In this document: piece after piece, positions 37,044 through 45,503 of the stretch
Layout of the letters: each line of letters begins with the position of its first letter
How positions within the stretch are numbered: position 1 is the stretch's first letter
NCBI GenBank assembly: GCA_028288485.1
Contig: JAQBNO010000097.1
Location: 30,276 to 94,275, forward strand
Reading direction: 5' to 3'
DNA from: Segetibacter sp.
GTDB taxonomy: Bacteria; Bacteroidota; Bacteroidia; Chitinophagales; Chitinophagaceae
Length of the DNA stretch: 64,000 nucleotides
Program-made: the position numbers and the translations under genes
Notes under the pieces: generated by a model
The model's input: the letters and a program-made list of their open reading frames with translations, nothing else
The model's database searches: none
What the model was told of the DNA's origin: nothing

Positions 37044-37845
37044 TTTTAATTTTTATATTGTTAAGCGATTCTGTTTTAAAATTTTCAACTGATTTTACCA
37101 ATTTACTCTCTGGAAATCTATCTAAAAAATCTGTACACTCAGCTACCACCTTATCATATCTTTCTGCTTGTTTTTCTTCTATACTATTGTTTGCATATAG
37201 GAAGTAAGACTTAATAACCATCAGCTTGTACTCATCCGCTAAACGACTATCGGGATAATTATCTATTAAAGCGCCGAAAGCTATAGCGGCCGCCTTATAA
37301 TAACCTAAATTGAAATAGAGCTCGGCACTTTTGAAATCTTTAACCTCCAGTTTCGCTCGTGATTCATCTATTATAGAAGTAGCTTCAGGTACTCTTGCCG
37401 ATAGTGGGTGAGTATTTATAAACGCCTGCAATTGACCAATAGCCTTGGTGGTATTTGTTTGGTCTAACTCGGCCTTGGGGGACTGTTTATAGTAACAATA
37501 AGCTCTCATGAAATCAGCCTCTTCTGATTTAGAGCTATTAGGAAAAGTTTCAACAAAGGTCTTGAACAAATTTTCTGCATTTGCATAATCATTGAGATAA
37601 TAAGCAGAATAAGCATATTTATAATATAAATCTTCAAATTTTGGAGTGCCTTTAAATATCGGAAAAAGGTCTTCAAATAAAAGCTGGGCATTGTTATACT
37701 TTTTCTGCGCGTAATAACTCTCTGCTACCTTCAATTTGTATTCGCTATCAGTACTTTTTAAAGTTTTAGTAAGTTTACTGGCACAAGAAGTAAAAAAAAC
37801 AAGAAATAATGACAAAAATAAAAACCTGATCATAGAAGTATTCAA
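37018..37845 (-). CDS. bamD: Outer membrane protein assembly factor BamD
   Basis: Lipoprotein of the BAM complex that inserts beta-barrels into the outer membrane. The 275-aa protein has a signal peptide with a lipobox (FLVFFTSCAS, Cys near residue 21) and TPR-like helices: ESYYAQKKYNNAQLLFEDL, YYLNDYANAENLFKTFVETFPNSSKSEEADFM and ALIDNYPDSRLADEYKLMVIKSYF. This layout is standard for Bacteroidota BamD. It is the first gene of the run that includes the omega subunit and coaBC. Confidence 0.92.
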   Translation of the reverse strand: MNTSMIRFLFLSLFLVFFTSCASKLTKTLKSTDSEYKLKVAESYYAQKKYNNAQLLFEDLFPIFKGTPKFEDLYYKYAYSAYYLNDYANAENLFKTFVETFPNSSKSEEADFMRAYCYYKQSPKAELDQTNTTKAIGQLQAFINTHPLSARVPEATSIIDESRAKLEVKDFKSAELYFNLGYYKAAAIAFGALIDNYPDSRLADEYKLMVIKSYFLYANNSIEEKQAERYDKVVAECTDFLDRFPESKLVKSVENFKTESLNNIKIKNEQIKKAA

Positions 37846-37919
37846 AATTAGCCTTTTGCAAGCAAATTAAACCGGTAAGGTTAATGGTAGCAATATCTTT
37901 AGTTAATCTTTCTATAATT

Positions 37920-37950
37920 AAAGCCAGCCGTCGTACCCGAGGCTGGCTTT
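37920..37950 (-). terminator. Rho-independent terminator of the first OmpA/TSP3 gene
   Basis: Stem AAAGCCAGCC / GGCTGGCTTT with an 11-base loop; flanking ATAATTA / TAATTAT extends the pairing with one bulge. It lies 24 bases beyond the stop codon of the minus-strand gene. Confidence 0.85.
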
Positions 37951-37973
37951 TAATTATAGGTCTTTTAATTTAT

Positions 37974-39611
37974 TTACTTGGTTTTTTGCAAATTCGGATG
38001 AGGCGCAGGAACCGAATTCGGCCCTTCCTCGGTAGTTCCCATAAGGTCTACTGTTAAAGGGTCACCCTCTGTTCCATATTCAAATATTATCCGATTATCA
38101 GATAAACCCTGCTTCTCAACTAAATAACGAATAATAGCATTTACTCTATCCCAACTCAACTGTTGAGCCGTCTTTGTTGAAGCTCCATGACCCGATACTC
38201 TAACTTTACAAGTAGGATTAGCCTTCAACTGGCTTGCAACGCTATTTAAGATAGATTCTGCTTCTTTCGTTAATCTTACACTGTTCCCCCTGAACTGAAC
38301 GCTTGGCAAATCAGAAATCCTACAATCAGCAATAGTAGTATCGCCTCTTCTTTCTTTACAACAGTCAGGTTCAGGACAATTACCAACACCATCTTCGTCA
38401 ACAGGGAAACAATTTTGAAGCGTTAAAAGTTCCTTATCTCGGTAGTCCGGAACACCATCCCCATCAGTATCTTTAGACACACCGTGTGTATCAACAGGAG
38501 CACCTGGAGGAGTGTTTGGCTCCAAATCAAACTGATCAGTTACACCGTCGCCATCAGCATCGTCCAACTTAACTTTTGGCAACTTCATGTGCTTGGGGTT
38601 GTTAAGTTCGCTATATGCAAACTCCAACGGATTCATCCACCACAATGGAGGTATACGCTTCTTAGAACTACCAAGATTTTGATTGACCCCTAGAGAAAAG
38701 AAACCAATATTATCCCACTCAGAAGTAAATACCGGATTAACCAGGTCTCCACTTTGCCTAAACCATCCGTCTACATAATCATCTCTGGTCATAATCCTTT
38801 TATACTCTATACCAAGAGACGTTTTCTTACCAATTCTATATTCCATTCCTCCGCCCGCACTAAACGAATGCCTTAGGTTAAACTCTCCAAGCTCGGGTCT
38901 TCTATCATTAGTTTCGGCTAAAGTTTCATAATTACCGTCCAGCATGCCTCTCAATACCTTCCTTATTTCGGGCCTTGGTGCATCAACATTAACAGTTTCA
39001 AATGGATACCTTGTGCCATCATTTCTTACCACGTCCATCTTTGTCTGATAAAGAAATGCGGTATAACCGACCAAAGCATACATATTGTATCTACCTTGCC
39101 TGTTGTGGAACATAATATTATTCAAAGAAACTAAGGCCTCTACAGAAGGAACAATTGCTTTTGTATGATAATTATGAATGTAACCCCTTGGAGCTGTCAG
39201 GTAGTTCTGCTCGATAAAAGGTGAGTTATTGTAATTACGGTTACGCTGATAATCCAGCCCTAAGATATTGTAATATGCTAAAGAACCACGAATAGAAATT
39301 GCATAACCAATTGCTTTTCTTAACGAGGCACCAACTCCCCACGCATAGGAGCTTATTCCTGATCCAGCACCCTTAACAGCCATTGGACCATCCCCATCTA
39401 TATACGGCAAACCAACAAACACTCCCAGCTGCCACATATCTCTCGGCTTTGCCGGAAAACTCGTATTGTTATTTAAAAACTCGCTTTGTTGAGATAAGTT
39501 CCTAGGGGCAATATAGGAAGTATCGAGATAATTATGGGTTCCTCCCAACTGCGCAAATATTCCCGGAACTACTAGCAATAAACCAGCAAATAATGTAAAT
39601 ATTCTTCTCAT
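37974..39611 (-). CDS. OmpA-family outer membrane protein with TSP3 calcium repeats (copy 1)
   Basis: A 545-aa envelope protein. It has a signal peptide (MRRIFTLFAGLLLVVPGIFA) and an N-terminal beta-barrel-like region (about 40-330, alternating Gly/aromatic strands). A thrombospondin type 3-like calcium-binding linker follows (DADGDGVTDQFDLEPN, then DTDGDGVPDYRDKE), with a Cys-rich stretch and a C-terminal OmpA-like peptidoglycan-binding domain (PSVQFRGNSVRLTKEAESIL; KVRVSGHGAS; LSWDRVNAIIRYLVEKQGL). A paralogue with the same order lies directly upstream. Likely tethers the outer membrane to peptidoglycan. Confidence 0.88.
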   Translation of the reverse strand: MRRIFTLFAGLLLVVPGIFAQLGGTHNYLDTSYIAPRNLSQQSEFLNNNTSFPAKPRDMWQLGVFVGLPYIDGDGPMAVKGAGSGISSYAWGVGASLRKAIGYAISIRGSLAYYNILGLDYQRNRNYNNSPFIEQNYLTAPRGYIHNYHTKAIVPSVEALVSLNNIMFHNRQGRYNMYALVGYTAFLYQTKMDVVRNDGTRYPFETVNVDAPRPEIRKVLRGMLDGNYETLAETNDRRPELGEFNLRHSFSAGGGMEYRIGKKTSLGIEYKRIMTRDDYVDGWFRQSGDLVNPVFTSEWDNIGFFSLGVNQNLGSSKKRIPPLWWMNPLEFAYSELNNPKHMKLPKVKLDDADGDGVTDQFDLEPNTPPGAPVDTHGVSKDTDGDGVPDYRDKELLTLQNCFPVDEDGVGNCPEPDCCKERRGDTTIADCRISDLPSVQFRGNSVRLTKEAESILNSVASQLKANPTCKVRVSGHGASTKTAQQLSWDRVNAIIRYLVEKQGLSDNRIIFEYGTEGDPLTVDLMGTTEEGPNSVPAPHPNLQKTK

Positions 39612-39727
39612 AACCGAATAAATGTTAGTAAATTTTATAATAACTCAACATGAAATTAATACACTAATGTCTTAAGAGAGTAAAGAAACAAAAAAGGTTG
39701 CATCAATTGTTAAAAATTTTAAGAATT

Positions 39728-39776
39728 GTCTTTTATTAAAATACCCCTCCATGCGGAAGGGTATTTTAATAAAAGA
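39728..39776 (-). terminator. Long-stem terminator of the second OmpA/TSP3 gene
   Basis: A 23-bp stem beginning GTCTTTTATTAAAATACCC with one non-Watson-Crick position and a 4-base loop, 12 bases after the stop codon. The A/T-rich base supplies U runs on both strands. Confidence 0.88.
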
Positions 39777-39788
39777 CATCATGTTTAT

Positions 39789-41378
39789 TTATCTTAAATT
39801 AGGGTGAGGAGCTGGTACTGTACTAGGACCAGTTTCTGTAGTTCCCATTAAATCAACGGTATTTACATCACCACCTTCTTCCTGGTAAGAGAAAATTAAG
39901 CGGTCTTCACTTATACCTTGCTTTTCAACAAGATATCGTATTACTGTATTTACTCGATTCCAACTTAACTGTTGTGCGCGTTTGCTGCTTTCACCGCCTG
40001 TATGGCCGATAACTCTAATTCTACAGTTAGGACTACCTTTAATTTGAGCCGCTGCACTTGCTAATAAAGTCATAGCGCTTCTGCTTAATGTTCTACTTCC
40101 AGCTCTGAATTGAACGCTTGGTAAGTTACCGAGGTTACATCCACCTCCGCCAACAACTAAACCACTATCGATTCTATTCCTAAGTTCTGTGCAACAAGCT
40201 GGCTCTGGGCAATTTCCGACACCATCAGCATCTACAGGGAAGCATTTTTGTGGAGTAAGAAGTTCTTTGTCTTTATAGTCAGGTACTCCGTCACCATCGC
40301 TGTCTTTAGCCACACCGCGAACATCAACAGGTACTCCAGCAGGTGTATTTGGCTCCATATCGAATTGATCAGTCACACCATCTCCATCTGCATCAGGTAA
40401 AACTGGCGGAGGTAACTTCATGTGCGAAGGGCGATTAATCTCGTTATAAACAAAGTTATTAGGATTAAGCCACCATAATGGTTCAACATGTTTTGCAGAA
40501 CTACCAATATTAATATTTAAACGTCCGCTTGTGTAACTAAAGATATCATTGCTCCGGGTTGCACCACTACCTGGGGTAACTTTGTAGCCATCCAAATAGT
40601 CATAAGGAACGAAGGTAAAGCGTTGCTCGAAACCAATATTGATCTTCTTACTCAGTTTAAAAGCAATACCAGCACCTGCACTTGCTCCTGGCATTAAACT
40701 CCATCCTTTCCTGGTATCGCCACCAACAGTCTTTTCTGCACCGAACAATGTAGTGATTAGACCGTTCTGCGGGCTGCTTCCAACTCCAGGCGCGGGATAT
40801 CCATAAAACACTGCATATTTATCTCCATTATATACTTCAGCATCAGGATTAGCATTTGCAGGATTTTGATAATAAAGTTGATGTAACAAAAGATCTAAAC
40901 CCAGTAAAGCATAAATATTTGTTTTAGGATTACCACGGTAGTGGCTTGCGGGGTTAAATGACGCAATTAAATCGCCGCCAACCATGTGGGACCTGCCCTG
41001 ATAAGACACTTGTCCACCAGAAACTCTTCTAAACTGACTAGGCTGCCCTTTGGTTCTGCCGTAAATATAATTACCTCTGACAGAAAAAGTATGGCTGATA
41101 GCTTTTCTTAAACTAATACCGGCACCTATATTTCCATCTGCCCTGATATCTCCTAATATCATCGTATTACCTGCGCTTAAACCCAACTCCCACATACTAC
41201 GTGGTTTTGCGGGATAAGGGTACTGATTATTCAAAAACTCGCTCTGCTGCGGTAAGTTTTTGGTTGCAATCTTGGAGGAATCTCTCCAATCATACCCTGC
41301 ATCACTCTGCTGCGCCATTGCCGCGGAGGATAAGAGGCTGATTAAGCCTAACGTTAATGTGTACTTTTTACTTGCCAT
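39789..41378 (-). CDS. OmpA-family outer membrane protein with TSP3 calcium repeats (copy 2)
   Basis: A 529-aa paralogue of copy 1: signal peptide (KYTLTLGLISLLSSAAMAQ), SEFLNNQYPYPAKPRSMWELGL at the start of the barrel region, TSP3 segments DADGDGVTDQFDMEPN and DSDGDGVPDYKDKE, the same Cys-rich FPVDADGVGNCPEPACC block, and a C-terminal OmpA domain (PSVQFRAGSRTLSRSAM; IRVIGHTGGESSKRAQQLSW). It differs in barrel loops. Each copy has its own terminator and this one a clear promoter, so the two may be expressed separately. Confidence 0.88.
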   Translation of the reverse strand: MASKKYTLTLGLISLLSSAAMAQQSDAGYDWRDSSKIATKNLPQQSEFLNNQYPYPAKPRSMWELGLSAGNTMILGDIRADGNIGAGISLRKAISHTFSVRGNYIYGRTKGQPSQFRRVSGGQVSYQGRSHMVGGDLIASFNPASHYRGNPKTNIYALLGLDLLLHQLYYQNPANANPDAEVYNGDKYAVFYGYPAPGVGSSPQNGLITTLFGAEKTVGGDTRKGWSLMPGASAGAGIAFKLSKKINIGFEQRFTFVPYDYLDGYKVTPGSGATRSNDIFSYTSGRLNINIGSSAKHVEPLWWLNPNNFVYNEINRPSHMKLPPPVLPDADGDGVTDQFDMEPNTPAGVPVDVRGVAKDSDGDGVPDYKDKELLTPQKCFPVDADGVGNCPEPACCTELRNRIDSGLVVGGGGCNLGNLPSVQFRAGSRTLSRSAMTLLASAAAQIKGSPNCRIRVIGHTGGESSKRAQQLSWNRVNTVIRYLVEKQGISEDRLIFSYQEEGGDVNTVDLMGTTETGPSTVPAPHPNLR

Positions 41379-41852
41379 AGAAGTGTTTTATATTTTTTGT
41401 AATAGAAACTATTGTTAAGATCCCCCTGCAAAAATATGCTTTGAGAATGAATAACCAAATAATTACAATTATTTTTTAAGGGTAAAAAAACTATACCACC
41501 TTTGTAATGAATTATTTAGACAACAAATATTTCATAATGCTGCATGCACTCTTGTAGAACTTTTTTCCCAACTGCTTAACATTTAACTATTCATTGATTT
41601 TTAACAGTTATTAATGATAGGAACTTAAAAATTGACAGAAGAAACCGGGATAATACCAGAAGCGATTGTTAATGCTGCAAAAGGACAATGAAGTATCTAT
41701 GTAAAAGTATCGGGTTGTAAGACAAGTAGCACTCAAACCTCGAATTTTTGTTTTCTGTTTCCACTAAATGCGACAGATTACGATATCCTCTCGCAGGTTC
41801 TACTATGCAAGTATTTATCCGAATCCTGTTAACTTGCGCAACAACAGATAGA
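41379..41852. other. 474-base divergent intergenic region
   Basis: Separates OmpA copy 2 (minus) and the polyprenyl synthase gene (plus). It holds the OmpA promoter at 41429-41459. A frame open from 41748 joins the synthase in phase but has no family match. Nothing else recognised. Confidence 0.5.
41429..41459 (-). promoter_or_regulatory. Bacteroidota promoter of OmpA copy 2
   Basis: On the minus strand TTTG, 19 bases, then TATTTTTG: an exact -33/-7 pair about 50 bases before the ATG. Confidence 0.75.
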
Positions 41853-42815
41853 ATGGAAATAGCTACGAATATAATTTCACTGGAGTTAAAAGAGTTTGAA
41901 AGACATTTTAGACAAGCAGTTAAAAGTAATGTATCACTGCTTGATAAAATAATGCAGTTCATTGTTAAAAGAAAAGGCAAGCAGTTGCGCCCCATGTTCG
42001 TTTTACTAAGCGCAAAACTTGGTGGCGAAATTAATGACCAAACATTTAGAGCTGCTTCTCTTGTTGAATTGCTTCATACCGCAACCTTAGTACACGATGA
42101 CGTTGTAGATGAATCATTAGAAAGAAGAGGTTTTTTTTCAATTAATGCTTTATGGAAAAATAAGATTGCAGTGCTGGTAGGAGATTATCTATTGTCCAAA
42201 GGTTTATTATTATCACTAAACAATCAGGATTTTAAAATCTTACAAATCCTTTCAGAAGCAGTTAAATCAATGAGTGAGGGTGAACTATTGCAAATTGAAA
42301 AAGCCAGAAATCTGAATTTAAAGGAAGAAGTATACTTTGAAATTATAAAAAACAAAACTGCTTCTTTGGTTGCATCTTCCTGTGCAGCCGGAGCCTCCAC
42401 AACTTTTGATAATGATGATGCAGTTGAAAAAATGAGGATGTTTGGTGAAAAGGTGGGGGTTGCTTTTCAAATTAAGGACGATTTGTTTGATTATGGAAAT
42501 GCTAATATTGGAAAACCAACAGGCAATGATATAAAAGAAAAAAAGCTTACATTACCCTTAATATACACCTTAAATAACGTGAATTATGCTTTGAAACGCA
42601 AACTCATTTATATTCTAAAAAATGAAAACACGAAAAAAGATAAAGTGAAGTTTGTAATAGAAGAAGTACAGAAAGCAGGGGGGATCGAGTATTCTAAACA
42701 AAAAATGTTTACGTACCGGGACGAAGCTTTAGCAGTTCTATACCAGTTTCCCGACAGCGAAGTAAGAAAAGGATTAGAAGAATTAGTTAGATATACAACA
42801 GACCGCAACTATTAA
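41853..42815 (+). CDS. Long-chain polyprenyl diphosphate synthase
   Basis: Builds an all-trans polyprenyl diphosphate, most likely the menaquinone side chain. The 320-aa protein has RGKQLRPM-like KRKGKQLRPMFVLL, the first aspartate-rich motif LVHDDVVDESLERRG and the second motif FQIKDDLFDYG. Start MEIATNIISLELKEFE was chosen because the open extension upstream lacks homology. A bulky residue pattern before the first Asp motif (ELLHTATL) fits long-chain enzymes, but chain length cannot be fixed. recJ follows after 12 bases. Confidence 0.9.
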   Translation: MEIATNIISLELKEFERHFRQAVKSNVSLLDKIMQFIVKRKGKQLRPMFVLLSAKLGGEINDQTFRAASLVELLHTATLVHDDVVDESLERRGFFSINALWKNKIAVLVGDYLLSKGLLLSLNNQDFKILQILSEAVKSMSEGELLQIEKARNLNLKEEVYFEIIKNKTASLVASSCAAGASTTFDNDDAVEKMRMFGEKVGVAFQIKDDLFDYGNANIGKPTGNDIKEKKLTLPLIYTLNNVNYALKRKLIYILKNENTKKDKVKFVIEEVQKAGGIEYSKQKMFTYRDEALAVLYQFPDSEVRKGLEELVRYTTDRNY

Positions 42816-42827
42816 TACAGGTGACAC

Positions 42828-44549
42828 ATGCAAAAACGTTGGAAAATACTTGATGCGGAAAATGAAAAAGTTATTGCACTAGAGGAAGCTTTAAAAATTA
42901 ATAAAGTTATTTGTAAAATACTTGTTGAGAGAGGTTTTGATAGTTATGAAAAGGCAAAAACATTCTTCAGGCCGCAACTGTCTGAACTTCATGATCAATG
43001 GCTAATGAAGGATATGGACAAAGCTGTAGCCCGGATATTTTCAGCTTTTAAAAATGAAGAAAAAATTTTGGTATTCGGCGATTACGATGTCGACGGAACT
43101 ACTGCCGTAGCAAGCATGTACCAATTCTTAAAAAGCATCTATGAAAATGTAGACTTCTATATTCCTCATAGGTACAGAGAAGGCTATGGAGTGTCGAAAA
43201 TAGGCATTGACTATGCTAAAAACAGTGGTTTTAGTTTAATTATATCTCTTGATTGCGGTATTAAGTCAACCGACTTGATTTCATATGCGAACTCCCTAAA
43301 TATTGATTTTATTGTTTGTGATCATCACCTTCCCGACGATATACTGCCTGAGGCAGTAGCTATACTTAACCCCAAACAGCCCGGATGTCAATATCCATAT
43401 AAAGAACTTTGTGGGTGCGGGGTAGGGTTTAAACTAATGGCTGCAATCGCAGAAAAATCAGGATTATCACCAGAAAGCTACTTATGCTATCTCGACCTTC
43501 TTGCAACCGCTATTGCCGCTGATATTGTGCCCATGACAGGTGAAAACAGGATTATGGCTTATTATGGGTTACAAAGAGTAAATAAAAATCCTTGCAACGG
43601 TATAAGAGCGTTAATGCAATTAGCAGGAGTTCAAAAAGAAATGTTCATCACTAACCTTGTATTTATAATTGCCCCACGAATCAATGCGGCAGGCCGAATG
43701 GATGATGCAAGAAAAGCGGTACAACTTTTCATAGAACAAGATTGCGACAAAGCTTTGGAGTTTGCTGAATTGCTTCATATCGACAATACCGAACGACGTA
43801 CTGCAGACACTACAATAACCGAGGAAGCTCTCGCAATTATTGAAGAAAACGAGGATATGATTAACAGGAGTTCAACTGTGCTTTACCAGGAACACTGGCA
43901 TAAAGGGGTTGTAGGAATTGTTGCTTCTAGATTGATAGAAACGTATTATCGTCCAACTATTGTTTTAACGCGAAGTGGAGAAGTAGCAGCAGGAAGCGCA
44001 CGAAGTGTAGCAGGTTTTAATTTGTACGAAGCAATTCATGCTTGTAAAGAACATTTGCTCGGGTATGGGGGGCATTTTGCTGCCGCAGGAATGACACTAC
44101 TTCCTGAAAACGTAGACGCTTTCACGCAAAAATTTGAACAAGTGGTAAGGGAAACCATTCATCCGAATTCTTTGGTTCCCGAACTTGTTATCGATGCCGA
44201 AGTTTCTTTTAGCGACCTTACAATGTCATTTTATAATATCATTCACCAGATGGAGCCTTATGGGCCGGAAAATATGAGACCGGTTTTTATAGCAAGAAAC
44301 GTGAGGGATTCTGGAAATTCCAAGCTGGTAAAAGAACAACATATAAAATTTTGCTTAAAACAAAACAACTGCAGCTTTAAGGGAATAGGGTTTAATATGG
44401 CACAAAAGTTTCCTCTTATTGAAAGTAAAAAACCGCTTGATGTAGTATTTACATTGGAAGAAAATGAATGGAACGGTCAAAAAAGTTTACAACTTAAAGT
44501 TTGTGATTTCAGGCTTTCAGTAGAGGCAATTAATAGCGTTTATAATTGA
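42828..44549 (+). CDS. recJ: Single-stranded-DNA-specific exonuclease RecJ
   Basis: 5'-3' ssDNA exonuclease for recombination and repair. The 573-aa protein has the DHH phosphoesterase motifs: VFGDYDVDGTTAVASMY near residue 80, SLDCGIKS near 140, CDHHLPDD near 165, and the DHHA1 region with VLYQEHWHKGVVGIVASRLIE and AAGSARSVAGFNLYEAI and GYGGHFAAAGMTL. The C-terminal OB-like domain is present. It is translated from an ATG 12 bases after the polyprenyl synthase, probably in one operon. About 950 gene-free bases follow. Confidence 0.97.
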   Translation: MQKRWKILDAENEKVIALEEALKINKVICKILVERGFDSYEKAKTFFRPQLSELHDQWLMKDMDKAVARIFSAFKNEEKILVFGDYDVDGTTAVASMYQFLKSIYENVDFYIPHRYREGYGVSKIGIDYAKNSGFSLIISLDCGIKSTDLISYANSLNIDFIVCDHHLPDDILPEAVAILNPKQPGCQYPYKELCGCGVGFKLMAAIAEKSGLSPESYLCYLDLLATAIAADIVPMTGENRIMAYYGLQRVNKNPCNGIRALMQLAGVQKEMFITNLVFIIAPRINAAGRMDDARKAVQLFIEQDCDKALEFAELLHIDNTERRTADTTITEEALAIIEENEDMINRSSTVLYQEHWHKGVVGIVASRLIETYYRPTIVLTRSGEVAAGSARSVAGFNLYEAIHACKEHLLGYGGHFAAAGMTLLPENVDAFTQKFEQVVRETIHPNSLVPELVIDAEVSFSDLTMSFYNIIHQMEPYGPENMRPVFIARNVRDSGNSKLVKEQHIKFCLKQNNCSFKGIGFNMAQKFPLIESKKPLDVVFTLEENEWNGQKSLQLKVCDFRLSVEAINSVYN

Positions 44550-44704
44550 TCGTCGATGTTGTTTTCATTTTGATACGAAGCCAATGACCGGAGGTGTAAC
44601 TTTTGTTGCATGCATTCGTTCGTCTTTTAGTAATTCTATTTAACAGGGTATTGCTATAAAAACTCTTATCAACGTCATAAAACAGCTGATCAGAGTTTTT
44701 AAAA

Positions 44705-44724
44705 GTACAAGTATGCGACGCAAG
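44705..44724 (+). repeat. Interspersed repeat, GTACAAGTATGCGACGCAAG
   Basis: A degenerate copy with GTACAAG head and TGCGACGCAA core, 156 bases after the recJ stop. Confidence 0.75.
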
Positions 44725-44993
44725 ATACCTTAGGGAAGCCCCTGAACCATGCAAAACGAACTTTTAGTGCGATCATTTATAGCTCAAGCCGCATGGCTTC
44801 GTTATCGCAACAAGACTCCCCCCCGCTCGCTTCTGAAACCGCTTCGCCGGATTCAGAATGCCTTCGCCTGACAGCCCACCGGCTGATGTCCCTTATGCAA
44901 AAACTGTTGTCAGAAGCGAATATTATAATACCAACCCATAAAAACAGACACCAACTTTACTTTTTTGTTGCGACCAGCAATGCAGACGAAAGG

Positions 44994-45083
44994 ATTGCGA
45001 CCCTTCGGCTTACCTCAGGGTAAAAACTGCTACGCTAAGTTCTATCAAAGAATTAAAAGTTGAACTGAGCGTAGCAACGATGA
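44994..45083 (+). repeat. 90-base composite repeat, copy 1
   Basis: Starts ATTGCGACC-TTCGGCTT, contains CTGCTACGCT, and ends GTTGAACTGAGCGTAGCAAC plus GATGA. CTGCTACGCT and the GAACTGAGCGTAGC part form an imperfect inverted repeat. It is closely similar along its length to 49957-50044, and its end shares GCAACGATGA with the shorter repeats. Confidence 0.85.
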
Positions 45084-45447
45084 TTCTTATAGTACAAAAA
45101 GCCGGTATCTAAAAAACATCAAAAATCAGGACAGCAAAAACGAATTCATTAGTAGAGAAGCAAAATAAAGAGGCACGGCCGGCACAAAAAAAGTGTTCAT
45201 ATTCTCCTTAGACAGATTTAAAAGAGAAGACTTTGCCTAGCAATTTTGACTTTATTTGTCCTGTAATTGTTTCCTACTTTATGTATTTTTCATTATTCAG
45301 GTAATAAGGAAGTACTTGAAATGTTCGCGAAGTAAGTGCCTGAAATGTTGGCGGTTCAACTATAAAAAACTTCTTTACACCAGGCTTTTCATATAGCCGC
45401 TTCTTTCTTTAGGCATCATGTTTTTTATTGTATCTAAGTTATAATAA

Positions 45448-45490
45448 AATATAAAAGCTGCTGCAAAAAACATGCAGCAGCTTTTATATT
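45448..45490 (-). terminator. Rho-independent terminator of htpG
   Basis: Perfect 18-bp stem AATATAAAAGCTGCTGCA with its complement and a 7-base loop, starting 13 bases past the htpG stop. Confidence 0.92.
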
Positions 45491-45503
45491 AACATGAACA
45501 ACC

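Larger units (their letters stand above)
44550..45503. other. 954-base gene-free region between recJ and htpG
   Basis: Largest non-coding stretch here, between convergent genes. It contains repeat copies at 44705 and 44994-45083, a GC-rich patch (about 44800-44890) with small inverted repeats such as AAGCCGCATGGCTT, and the htpG terminator. The 76-codon frame at 44793-45023 runs through the repeat and shows no protein features. No tRNA or recognised ncRNA. Confidence 0.6.

Noticed and set aside
44793..45023. A 76-codon plus-strand frame after recJ
   Set aside because: It extends into the composite repeat and has a composition unlike the neighbouring proteins.
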